Positions 44,048 to 51,388 of a stretch of 64,000 bases of DNA are shown here, in pieces; the stretch's first letter is position 1; each line of letters starts with the position of its first letter. This DNA is from Bordetella parapertussis (GTDB taxonomy: Bacteria > Bacteroidota > Bacteroidia > Chitinophagales > Chitinophagaceae): positions 89,702-153,701 of the forward strand of contig CALQJX020000006.1 of the NCBI GenBank assembly GCA_943331005.2, read 5' to 3'. The translations under genes were made by a program, and so were the position numbers. The notes beneath the pieces are model-generated. The model saw nothing but the letters and a program-made list of their open reading frames with translations, made no database searches and had not been told where the DNA came from.

Positions 44048-44140
44048 GGTGAGGTGGGAGAGAGGCCGAATCCACTAGTTTGCTAAACTGGCATACGCTG
44101 TCAAAGCGTATCGCGGGTTCGAATCCCGCCCTCACCGCCA
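44048..44140 (+). tRNA. tRNA-Ser(GCT)
   Basis: The acceptor stem GGTGAGG pairs with CCTCACC. The anticodon stem CTAGT/ACTGG closes the loop TTGCTAA with anticodon GCT (reads AGC/AGU). A long variable arm (class II) fits Ser, and the T arm is GCGGGTTCGAATCCCGC. The CCA end is encoded (44138-44140). Confidence 0.96.
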
Positions 44141-44151
44141 AAATTAGTTCA

Positions 44152-44172
44152 TTGTCTGCGGCAGGCAGACAA
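44152..44172. repeat. Hairpin between the two tRNA genes
   Basis: TTGTCTGC and GCAGACAA pair over 8 bp around a 5-base loop. It lacks a T tail and sits inside the tRNA operon, so it is more likely a processing site or a repeat of the REP type than a terminator. Confidence 0.5.
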
Positions 44173-44192
44173 TACCGGAGAGTAGAAGTACT

Positions 44193-44407
<215 letters not shown>

Positions 44408-44445
44408 AAGAGGTATTAGATCGGTCTTCGCCGATTTCTGTCTAT

Positions 44446-44733
44446 TTATTTTCTCACAGTTAAATATCGGTAAATGCCGTAGCAAATAAAGGAGAGAAAG
44501 TGAACGACTAAAAATACACCTCCATAAAATAACACGGGCAAAGATCCTCCATATTTAAAGTTCTGCTTATCGGAAAAGACATACAGCATTATTCCACTAT
44601 AAACGGAGTAAAAAATTAGATGGTTGATGTATCTTCTCTTTTGTTTAGAAAATAATAGACAAATCAGCAAAAAAAGTAGCCAACTTAAATAAGATGTATA
44701 TAGTATTATGAATTCGCTAACGGTCGGAAACAT
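44446..44733 (-). CDS. Small membrane protein of unknown function
   Basis: 95 residues with three hydrophobic segments (starting near residues 7, 40 and 66). Lys/Arg clusters between and after them (SKQKRRYIN and a C-terminal RYLTVRK) predict a membrane topology. The gene is AT-rich compared with the core genes around it. No family is recognised. It lies between two copies of the tRNA-trailer repeat, so it may have arrived with them. Confidence 0.6.
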   Translation of the reverse strand: MFPTVSEFIILYTSYLSWLLFLLICLLFSKQKRRYINHLIFYSVYSGIMLYVFSDKQNFKYGGSLPVLFYGGVFLVVHFLSFICYGIYRYLTVRK

Positions 44734-45133
44734 TTTGGTTTGTTTAGTAAAACTAATTCTTCTTAAAAGTACAAATTATCAGCAGTTCGAAAGTTGTCCA
44801 GTCAAGTCCCCCAGGTTTTTGCCCGTTTTGGTAACTTGTTTTTCATACTTCCCCAATCACGCCAAAAAGTGCCTGTAGGGCAAGCAAGTCCCTTATAAAA
44901 AGGTTCGACACTTGTCCAGTCGTCCCGACAAACGAAAAAAGGATGCACTTCAGCATCCTTTTTTCGTTTCCCTCCGCTCCCGCTCTGTTTTCCCGCTCTA
45001 GACTTGCCAGTTTGTTCCCTTTTTTATTTGTTTATCCCTGAATAGTCCTGTTTTTCAGTTCGAATCCAGTTGGAACTCATCACTAGAGTAAAAGTCAGTT
45101 CGAGTAATTTCCTTTGTATAGCTACTGCAGTTT
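44734..45133. other. Intergenic region with tRNA-like fragments
   Basis: 400 bases without a gene. Two related strings, at about 44784 (GTTCGAAAGTTGTCCAGTC) and 44903 (GTTCGACACTTGTCCAGTC), look like T-arm and acceptor remnants of decayed tRNA genes. The second leads directly into copy 2 of the trailer repeat. Confidence 0.5.
44923..45068 (+). repeat. tRNA-trailer repeat, copy 2
   Basis: Follows CCCGACAAA as in copy 1. The hairpin is still present (44933-44946 with 44953-44966) but its stem sequence is different: GGATGC/GCATCC instead of CCAAGGC/GCCTTGG. CCCTCCGCTC, CGCTCTGTTTT, CAGTTTGTTCCC and CCTGTTTTT are shared with copy 1. It ends at GTTCGAATCCA. Confidence 0.75.
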
Positions 45134-45691
45134 TCATTTTACCGCCCTTCTGGCAATACCCACCTCCCTAGCGCTGAGTATCTGGTAAAGGACAGCAAGT
45201 GCCACAGATGCCAACGCCAGGATGGAGAAAACCACCACTACTGCGCCATTATAAACCTTGTAGGAGCTCATGCTCTCTACCAACGTTCCCCAAAACCATA
45301 CTCCCGGATAGCAGAACAATGTAAAGCAAACCCATGGCAGAAACAATCTGGTATATTTTCTACGCAGCGGTGATCGGTGCGATGGAGGGAGTGCAACGGA
45401 ATTGATAATAGCGCTAACCATTTGAAGAATAAAAATCAATGCAATCGCCTCGATGGCGGCCTCTCCGATAATGAAAGGTGCGGCACTGAAGTAGTCAATT
45501 GATGGTCCGGGTGCTTGGGTATTACCGGCACCAAATGGAAGGTCGGAATTCATTTTTTCAAAGTAGCCCTGGCTACTATTTACCAGCCTCACATGCCTGT
45601 ATGATTTGTATAAAAACATAGCCAGCGGCAGAGTAAACTGCATAGTAATGTCTGCGATTTTCAGGTACAGTATCTTCTTTGCGGCTTGCAT
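45134..45691 (-). CDS. Four-helix membrane protein of unknown function
   Basis: The frame opens at 45931, but its first 80 codons lie in repeat DNA. A full consensus promoter at 45697-45727 points to ATG 45691 (MQAAKKILYLKIADITM) as the start. The 185-residue product has about four hydrophobic segments: near 12-30, 75-100, 125-145 and 155-178. A short basic loop (PPSHRSPLRRKYTR) precedes the third. No family is recognised. Confidence 0.65.
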   Translation of the reverse strand: MQAAKKILYLKIADITMQFTLPLAMFLYKSYRHVRLVNSSQGYFEKMNSDLPFGAGNTQAPGPSIDYFSAAPFIIGEAAIEAIALIFILQMVSAIINSVALPPSHRSPLRRKYTRLFLPWVCFTLFCYPGVWFWGTLVESMSSYKVYNGAVVVVFSILALASVALAVLYQILSAREVGIARRAVK

Positions 45692-45696
45692 GATGC

Positions 45697-45727
45697 CAAA
45701 TGTAATCATTCTGGGAGATGCCTGCAA
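45697..45727 (-). promoter_or_regulatory. Promoter of the gene at 45134-45691
   Basis: On the minus strand TTG (45725-45727, preceded by T's), 20 bases, TACATTTG (45697-45704). Transcription would start within a few bases of the ATG, so the mRNA is leaderless or nearly so. Confidence 0.75.
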
Positions 45728-45830
45728 AAGCCCGATCGGCGTAGTCTCTGACTCACGTCGTGGTGGTTGGCTGTCTCGTGACTGCCGATTGTATGTAAGA
45801 AAATTTTGGATAGAAGGTCCGCAAACCACC

Positions 45831-45870
45831 TGCCTTTTCGCCTTCGTTTTTTCTTTTCCCTCCGCTCTCC
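45831..45870 (+). repeat. tRNA-trailer repeat, partial copy 3
   Basis: The string from CCTTTTCGCCTT through CTTTTCCCTCCGCTCT matches the middle of copy 1. The flanks are lost and the hairpin is broken. A further echo, CCCGCTCTGTTTCCCGCTCTA, is at about 46126. Confidence 0.6.
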
Positions 45871-45878
45871 CCTCTGGT

Positions 45879-45922
45879 CCTCGTTTGTAACGAGGATCCG
45901 GCGGTGTGGCGTTTGTAACGCC
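45879..45922. repeat. Two TGT-loop hairpins
   Basis: CCTCGTT-TGT-AACGAGG (45879-45895) and GGCGTT-TGT-AACGCC (45908-45922). Both have the same loop pattern as the GGCAGTT-TAT-AACTGCC hairpin inside the REP-like element just downstream, so they form one hairpin family with varying stems. Confidence 0.7.
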
Positions 45923-45927
45923 TGTTT

Positions 45928-46020
45928 CCACTGGCGCGGGTTTGGCGCGTAGCCTTTGTGCTTTCAGCCAACCCGTGCCTCATGCAAGAGGGCAGTTTAT
46001 AACTGCCATTATTCCCGCTG
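45928..46020 (+). repeat. 90-bp REP-like element, copy 1
   Basis: Begins CCACTGGCGCGGGTTTGGC and ends ATTCCCGCTG. It contains an imperfect outer hairpin (CGGGTTTGGC with GCCAACCCG) and the perfect inner hairpin GGCAGTT-TAT-AACTGCC at 45991-46007. Confidence 0.85.
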
Positions 46021-46022
46021 TA

Positions 46023-46283
46023 GCTTTATCAGCCCATGTCACCCTTCATAGCCGGGGTCTTCATCTTCAAATCCCCGCGCTCACACCCGCTCTAAACCAC
46101 ATCAAACAAAAACGGTTCGCGCCCGCTCTGTTTCCCGCTCTATTATCAGCCCATGTCACCCTTCATGGCCGGGGTCTTCATCTTCAATCCTCACACTCAC
46201 TCTAAACCATCTACCAGCCTGCCTACCGGCAGGTAGGCTCCCGCTCTCATTTCACCCTTCATGGCCGGTCTCTTCAGCTCCTT
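46023..46283 (+). repeat. Cluster of CATGTCACCCTTCAT repeats and a REP hairpin
   Basis: The unit ATCAGCCCATGTCACCCTTC continuing into GCCGGGGTCTTCATCTTCAA occurs at 46023-46071 and 46143-46190, with a shortened unit at 46249-46283. A further copy follows the REP element at 47686-47732. A hairpin with two alternative stems, CCTGCC/GGCAGG and CCTACC/GGTAGG, lies at 46217-46239. Confidence 0.7.
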
Positions 46284-46443
46284 TCACCGCAACTATGTTC
46301 TATGCCAAGTAGTTCAAGAGCTGGATATTTATTCAACCCTACATACAGACTGTATCTAAGTACACTTTGATAACAGTATTTTCTATACATACGGAAAATA
46401 TAGTACTTTGCTACACGTATCAAATCCTACACCCCCATCGAAA

Positions 46444-47559
46444 ATGAAAAAGATAGTAAACATACTTATGTTTTTAGGTGTTTTTGCAATGGGCAGCTCC
46501 TGCAATGGGCAGGCAAAAACAGACTTGCGAAAAGAACAAGTGCCGGGAGCTGCAATGTGGGGCTTCGGGCAACCGAAATTAATTAAAACGCAAGGTTCAA
46601 ACGAATACCAGAGTATCACCTGTGGGATACAGGATAAAAACGGGAACCTCTGGTTTGGAACAGGGGGAGAAGGTGTATATAAATTCGATGGACAACTGTT
46701 CACCCAATACACCAAAAAAGATGGTTTAAGTAGTGAACATGTCTGGTGTATTTTGGAAGACAAAGATGCTAACATATGGTTTGGCACCACAGATGGTATT
46801 TGTCGGCTTGATGGCAATAAAATTGTTTCAATACCCATTCCCTATTTTCTCAGACCCTACATAAAAAGCAACACCTATTATAGTCAGTGGTCTACAAAAA
46901 ATACGGTATGGAGTATGTTACAGGATAAAAGCGGCAAAATTTGGTTCGGAACCGGTGATGGAGTTTATTACTTTGATGGAAAAGGTTTTTCACGGCTTCT
47001 GGCTAATGATGCAGTAATTAATAAAGATAGCCTGCAACTCAAATTGGTATCCTCAATGCTGGAAGATGACCATGGAAATATATGGTTTGCTTCCGGAATG
47101 CCACCCGGCTACGAAGGGTTTTGCCGTTATGACGGGAAAATGATAGAAAGTCTAAAACCAAAAAATGAAGGATGGATTCGTAAAGTAATCAAAAGCAGAT
47201 CTGGCAATTTATTACTTGCAACAAGGCATTTCGGGGTATGGAGTTATGATGGAACATCTTTTACCGATTACGAACAACCAGAGGATCTTGTAAAACCATC
47301 GCTGAATTATATTCTGGAAGACCATGCCGGGAATTTATGGGTAGCATCCGATTACGGAAAGCAGCTCGGAGACACACTTGGAGGATTATGGAGATCCAAC
47401 CTACCTATGGATAATAAAGGCCAAAAAACATTTACGAAGATCGCCAACAAAGAAGTCTATTTTATCCTCGAAGACAAAGCCAACAATATTTGGTTCGGCA
47501 CCAGAGGAATGGGTTTGTATCGATTCAATGGTGAAAGCACTATCTGCTTTTCGCAATAG
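46444..47559 (+). CDS. Two-component-regulator-propeller lipoprotein
   Basis: 371 residues from MKKIVNILMFLGVFAMGSSC, a lipoprotein signal with the lipid cysteine at residue 20. The rest is a series of about seven Reg_prop blades, each with a core such as DKNGNLWFGTGGEGVYKFDG or DKDANIWFGTTDGICRLDG. Reg_prop blades usually form the sensor of hybrid two-component proteins; here no membrane helix, kinase or DNA-binding domain follows, so it is a stand-alone extracytoplasmic propeller. The frame opens at 46408, but the signal peptide decides the start. It is flanked on both sides by REP-like repeats and is AT-rich. Confidence 0.85.
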   Translation: MKKIVNILMFLGVFAMGSSCNGQAKTDLRKEQVPGAAMWGFGQPKLIKTQGSNEYQSITCGIQDKNGNLWFGTGGEGVYKFDGQLFTQYTKKDGLSSEHVWCILEDKDANIWFGTTDGICRLDGNKIVSIPIPYFLRPYIKSNTYYSQWSTKNTVWSMLQDKSGKIWFGTGDGVYYFDGKGFSRLLANDAVINKDSLQLKLVSSMLEDDHGNIWFASGMPPGYEGFCRYDGKMIESLKPKNEGWIRKVIKSRSGNLLLATRHFGVWSYDGTSFTDYEQPEDLVKPSLNYILEDHAGNLWVASDYGKQLGDTLGGLWRSNLPMDNKGQKTFTKIANKEVYFILEDKANNIWFGTRGMGLYRFNGESTICFSQ

Positions 47560-47590
47560 AAAAAGCGCAATAACCCCGCTCAAACCCCAC

Positions 47591-47732
47591 CCACTGGCGC
47601 GGGTTTGGCGCGTAGCCTTTGTGCGTTCAGCCAACCCGTGCCTCACGCAAGAGGGCAGTTTATAACTGCCATTATTCCCGCTGCCGCTTTATCAACCCAT
47701 GTCACCCTTCATGGTTGGGGCCTTCAGTCAAC
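47591..47732 (+). repeat. REP-like element, copy 2, with CATGTCACCCTTCAT unit
   Basis: The REP part (47591-47683) matches copy 1 almost base for base, including the hairpin at 47654-47670. The CATGTCACCCTTCAT unit follows at the same distance as in copy 1. Confidence 0.85.
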
Positions 47733-47771
47733 CCTAACACACCATCGATACTAATGGGTCTAAGAAAGAAA

Positions 47772-48479
47772 TCATGGTAAATCTAAAACAGCAATTACGG
47801 GCAAATGATCACTTACATTCAGCCACGTTTCTATAGAACCAATTTCGAAATCTAAAACATTATTGACGCTATGTTTATTCATAAAAATATAGTCAATGTG
47901 GTAGGGCTTCTGTAAATTCCGTTGTAAATAAAACGTTGGGTGTGCTTCTTCGCCCTGCTGCATGTCATATTTTTCATGATACAAACTAACAATACCTATT
48001 TCATCTAGCTCGCGAACTACTTCAGAATGATTGCATACACATCGCTTTCTGTCCCAAATTTTATTGCTGTTGAAATCCCCCATAATAAGACAGTCTTTCA
48101 TCCTATTCTTATTCTCTTGAAGATATTTCCAGAACTGACCAATGTACCTGTATGTAACTGAATTATTCCTTTTTGTCCATACGGCAACAAGGTCAAAACT
48201 ATTATTGATTTTTGCTGAAATGAAGTGTTTTGTACCATTATTCTCCCATCCATTATCCAACAGTTGAATACCTTGCTTACAGAATATTCCCAATCCTTTA
48301 TGCTTAGAATCACCTATCCATATATAATTCACTGCCCAAGATCTGTAGTCAAGATCAGCGCTCTGCTTCGGGTCTTCACACTCCTGAATCACCAGAATAT
48401 CAGCATCTAACCCGGTCAAACGCTGATACTTATTTCTAAATGCGCCATTGCAATTCCATGTAACAACCTTTATCTGCAT
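47772..48479 (-). CDS. Endonuclease/exonuclease/phosphatase family protein
   Basis: A 235-residue EEP-fold hydrolase with the expected motif order: VVTWNCNGAF, VIQECEDPK, MGDFNSNKIWD and SDHLPVIAVLDL. The metal-binding Glu and the catalytic Asp/Asn/His are all present. Members range from nucleases to phosphodiesterases, so the substrate is open. No signal peptide is present. It is AT-rich and stands alone between REP elements. Confidence 0.88.
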   Translation of the reverse strand: MQIKVVTWNCNGAFRNKYQRLTGLDADILVIQECEDPKQSADLDYRSWAVNYIWIGDSKHKGLGIFCKQGIQLLDNGWENNGTKHFISAKINNSFDLVAVWTKRNNSVTYRYIGQFWKYLQENKNRMKDCLIMGDFNSNKIWDRKRCVCNHSEVVRELDEIGIVSLYHEKYDMQQGEEAHPTFYLQRNLQKPYHIDYIFMNKHSVNNVLDFEIGSIETWLNVSDHLPVIAVLDLP

Positions 48480-48595
48480 TTGACTCTATTAAAATAACCA
48501 CCTACAAGATAATAATATACGATACAGTAATTACGCCTCGCTGGCACCAATTGCGTCTCTGGTCCTCTTTGATAACATCCTGTCCCTATTACTGT

Positions 48596-48680
48596 CCACT
48601 GGCGCGGGTTTGGCGCATAGCCTTTGTGCGTTCTGCAACCCGTGCCTCATGCAAGAGGGCAGTTTATAACTGCCGTAATT
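48596..48680 (+). repeat. REP-like element, copy 3
   Basis: Same element with a few changes (GGCGCATAG for GGCGCGTAG, TTCTGCAACCC for TTCAGCCAACCC). The inner hairpin is intact at 48658-48674. Confidence 0.82.
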
Positions 48681-48709
48681 TCCATCCTGAAGCAGACGAC
48701 ACATTTATT

Positions 48710-49171
48710 CTAATTCTTGGTGGTGAAAACACCGTCTGATTGATAAAAATAATCTGCCCCACAATCCGAAAGTGTCTTTCCGCTATAACTAAATACCGAA
48801 CTGTCTGACAAATAATAATACATCAAATAATAACCAAATGGCGAAACAGTTCCGGCATTTAAGATCGTATCATAGGTTACGGTGTGGGCAACCTGGTCTG
48901 TTGATCGGTACTTTAGGTGAACAGAATTACCCACCCGCAACATTAAGTTGCCGGATCTAGTTATATATAAGGTTGTGTCTGCAATAGCATGACTAAAAGT
49001 GTCTTTGCAGCATGGATTGTTATAGCCCGACCGGGAAATTTGCCCCGCCCAATGATGCGGTTTAATGATATTATCACTGTAGTCTTTGACACTATTACCA
49101 TTCGTTTTATTACAGCTGAAGAAAGCTATAATAATTACACTAAAAAGTATGGAAGATGTTAGCAATCTCAC
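48710..49171 (-). CDS. Lipoprotein of unknown function
   Basis: 153 residues starting MRLLTSSILFSVIIIAFFSC, a lipoprotein signal with the lipid cysteine at residue 20. The mature part has paired cysteines (NNPCCKDTF) and many Ser, Thr and Tyr in beta-like strands. No family is recognised. Composition is AT-rich like its neighbours in this island. Confidence 0.68.
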   Translation of the reverse strand: MRLLTSSILFSVIIIAFFSCNKTNGNSVKDYSDNIIKPHHWAGQISRSGYNNPCCKDTFSHAIADTTLYITRSGNLMLRVGNSVHLKYRSTDQVAHTVTYDTILNAGTVSPFGYYLMYYYLSDSSVFSYSGKTLSDCGADYFYQSDGVFTTKN

Positions 49172-49259
49172 AGGTAGTAAGTTTAATTGAAGTTAAGACT
49201 TTACAATGATCATTCATTTAAAGAAAGAAGGCCGAACAAAATTGCTAGTCATTGCATAC

Positions 49260-49402
49260 CCACTGGCGCGGGTTTGGCGCGTAGCATTTGTGCGTTCAGC
49301 CAACCCGTGCCTCATGCAAGAGGGCAGTTTATAACTGCCGTTATTACTCCACTGGCGCGGGTTTGGCGCGTAGCATTTGTGCGTTCAGCCAACCCATGCC
49401 TC
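49260..49402 (+). repeat. REP-like element, copy 4 and truncated copy 5 in tandem
   Basis: Copy 4 (49260-49347) is complete, with its hairpin at 49323-49339. Copy 5 (49349-49402) starts one base later and stops after CCAACCCATGCC, before the inner hairpin. Both have GTAGCATTTGTG where copies 1 and 2 have GTAGCCTTTGTG, so they are a recent tandem pair. Confidence 0.82.
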
Positions 49403-49413
49403 CCCATTTTAGC

Positions 49414-49463
49414 GCAAGTCTTTTCGACTTGTGTCTATCTTCCTGCAAGTCTTTTCGACTTGC
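49414..49463. repeat. Two copies of a GCAAGTC-TTTTC-GACTTGC hairpin
   Basis: The stem at 49415-49431 has 6 bp and that at 49445-49463 has 7 bp; the loop TTTTC is identical. They directly follow REP copy 5 and have no T tail. Confidence 0.72.
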
Positions 49464-49911
49464 AAGCCCCATTAATGTAAACCGCCCTGAAATTTGTGAA
49501 TATCTTCCCCTGCCATAGCGGCAAAACACACCGGTATTGGCATGGCATTTGTGGCATACATACCACACCCTGTTACCACTATGAGCACCTACACACCACA
49601 CACAAGCACAGTTACACATTATGCACCTGCGCATATATATCAGATAACATTTTTCGCGCGAGTAATTTTTGAGCAATTTTTGGAAACATTTTCCCGCCCA
49701 AAACCGCCACAGCAGCGCATTGTCTCCTTTCAAAATATTTTACAAAAAGTGAGCAATTTTCGTGCATAATAAAATTCCTCAATTCATAACAGCACCCACA
49801 CCCTACCCGCTTCCAAAATAACGCAACCCATTTACTATCCTATCTCAAAAATTCTTCGTCTATTAGCATACTATTACCGGCACGCACAGCGCCATACAAA
49901 CACACACTACT
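49464..49911. other. Intergenic region before the acyltransferase
   Basis: About 450 bases without a gene. It contains a CA-rich stretch (49555-49630) and AT-rich DNA (49640-49860). GAGCAATTTT occurs twice, at about 49669 and 49750. No consensus promoter was found. Confidence 0.5.
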
Positions 49912-51090
49912 ATGCTGCAGCAACATGGCAAATCCGCATATCTCGATGGCATCAGAGGCGTCGCGGCATTTGGCGTGTTCCTCAATCACTTTTCGCTTGC
50001 CTTCTATAGTGCATGGTTCACCCGCAAGGCTACCACCTCGCACCTCGGCGGCTACGAACTGCAGTTCAGCAGCAGCCCGTTCAGCTTCCTCATCAACGGC
50101 GCCTACTTTGTGGCCATATTTTTTGTGCTCAGCGGTTTTGTGCTCAGCCGCAAATACTTCCGCACCGCCGATCCCGAGGTGCTGGTTTCAGGCATGAACC
50201 GGCGCTTCATCCGCCTCTACATACCCATAGCATTTACCCTGCTGCTGTCTTGGTTCCTCATGAGCAACCATCTTTACTACAACACACAGGCATCCGTCAT
50301 TACCCTGTCCGACTGGTTCAGCCGCCTCTGGCGCTTCACCGATCCCGATGGCAGACTGCTGGCAAGCATCACCTACGGCACCATGTTCTATGGCGATGCC
50401 AGCTTCGATACCTGCCTCTGGACCATCTCTTACGAGCTGTTTGGCTCCTACATGGTGTTCCTGTTCCTGCTGCTCACTCACTATACCCGAAAATTCAGGC
50501 TACCCTTGTTGTTGCTGGCCATTGCGGCCTGCTTCGCCCTCAATAGCCCCTTCTATCTGTCGTTTTTTCTGGGTATCACCCTCTGCTACACCGAGCAGTG
50601 GGCCGATCGGCAGCAGTTTCGGGCAGGTACAATAGTGGCACTGATGCTTATAGCATGTAGCCTGCTACTGGGCTCCCTGCCCTACTGCACCCCGATACCA
50701 GGGTCCTGGCAAGATACCATTAAGAACACCATCTGGGACTATACGCCCTGGTGCCTGCCCGCCGCCGCATACCTGCTGGTATTGGCATACATCATTGCCC
50801 CACCCCTGCAGCGGCTCACCGGCGCACTGCCATTCCGTTTTCTGGGCTATATTTCATTTTCGCTATACCTGCTGCACCCCATTCTCATAGGTTCATATGG
50901 TGCCTGGCTCTTCCTGAAACTCTACGAAACCTGGGACTATAACCACAGTGTGTTCTTCACCTTCCTGGCCATTATTGCCCTGCTACTGCCCGTATCATGG
51001 CTCATGGCCCGCTTTGTAGACCAGCTCGGCATCACTATCGCTCAGAATTTCTACGTGCAGGTGAAAAAAGTCATCTATAAGCGCCGGTAA
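49912..51090 (+). CDS. Acyltransferase 3 family membrane protein (OafA/YrhL-like)
   Basis: A 392-residue membrane enzyme that moves acetyl or other acyl groups onto glycans or other acceptors. The N-terminal motif is YLDGIRGVAAFGVFLNHF, with the conserved Arg and His, and about ten membrane helices follow. ISYELFGSYMVFL carries the family's Glu. No SGNH domain is fused. The partner polysaccharide system is not in the window. It is the first core-like gene to the right of the repeat island. Confidence 0.88.
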   Translation: MLQQHGKSAYLDGIRGVAAFGVFLNHFSLAFYSAWFTRKATTSHLGGYELQFSSSPFSFLINGAYFVAIFFVLSGFVLSRKYFRTADPEVLVSGMNRRFIRLYIPIAFTLLLSWFLMSNHLYYNTQASVITLSDWFSRLWRFTDPDGRLLASITYGTMFYGDASFDTCLWTISYELFGSYMVFLFLLLTHYTRKFRLPLLLLAIAACFALNSPFYLSFFLGITLCYTEQWADRQQFRAGTIVALMLIACSLLLGSLPYCTPIPGSWQDTIKNTIWDYTPWCLPAAAYLLVLAYIIAPPLQRLTGALPFRFLGYISFSLYLLHPILIGSYGAWLFLKLYETWDYNHSVFFTFLAIIALLLPVSWLMARFVDQLGITIAQNFYVQVKKVIYKRR

Positions 51091-51325
51091 ATTAGCAATA
51101 CCAACATAAACTTCACCATGTTGCCAAATTATATGAGTCTTACATGAATAAGCATAATTGCCGGCAATATGAAAACCAATAAGTGATAAACAGATAACTC
51201 AGACAAAAACTACTCGTCGAACCAAATATTTTATGTTTTGTGTAATCCTATTTATAGAAGCTGATGATTTGTCCATCAGGGAAAATTATGAATACAACCC
51301 TTTTTGATAGTTTTTAACACAATTA

Positions 51326-51342
51326 TAATAGCATTACTATCA
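51326..51342. promoter_or_regulatory. Operator-like inverted repeat before the exporter operon
   Basis: TAATAGCATTACTATCA differs in three of 17 positions from the perfect inverted repeat at 56517-56533 next to the tetR gene. It lies 19 bases upstream of the -7 box, over the -33 region. Confidence 0.6.
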
Positions 51343-51361
51343 TTTAAAATAGCAATTTATA

Positions 51362-51369
51362 TACATTTG
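51362..51369 (+). promoter_or_regulatory. -7 promoter element of the exporter operon
   Basis: TACATTTG, a consensus -7 box, 19 bases before the ATG at 51389. The -33 region is occupied by the inverted repeat. Confidence 0.62.
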
Positions 51370-51388
51370 CCTACTAATAGCAACCCAA

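Noticed and set aside
44784..44930. Additional functional tRNA gene
   Set aside because: Only T-arm and acceptor-like pieces are seen. No anticodon arm or pairing acceptor stem could be built.
45692..45931. 80-residue N-terminal extension of the membrane protein at 45134
   Set aside because: Its DNA consists of repeat copy 3 and the TGT-loop hairpins, and a consensus promoter lies downstream of it.
45928..49402. CRISPR array
   Set aside because: The repeated 90-bp units are spaced from 1 to over 1500 bases apart with genes between, and no cas gene is present.
45906..49518. Open frames inside the REP-like elements (products with the CAFSQPVPHARGQF pattern)
   Set aside because: Equivalent frames occur in each repeat copy and on both strands. 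They follow the repeat DNA, not a coding signal.
49464..49911. Short frames before the acyltransferase (such as 49542-49769)
   Set aside because: Low-complexity CA-rich and AT-rich DNA without a start context or recognisable product.
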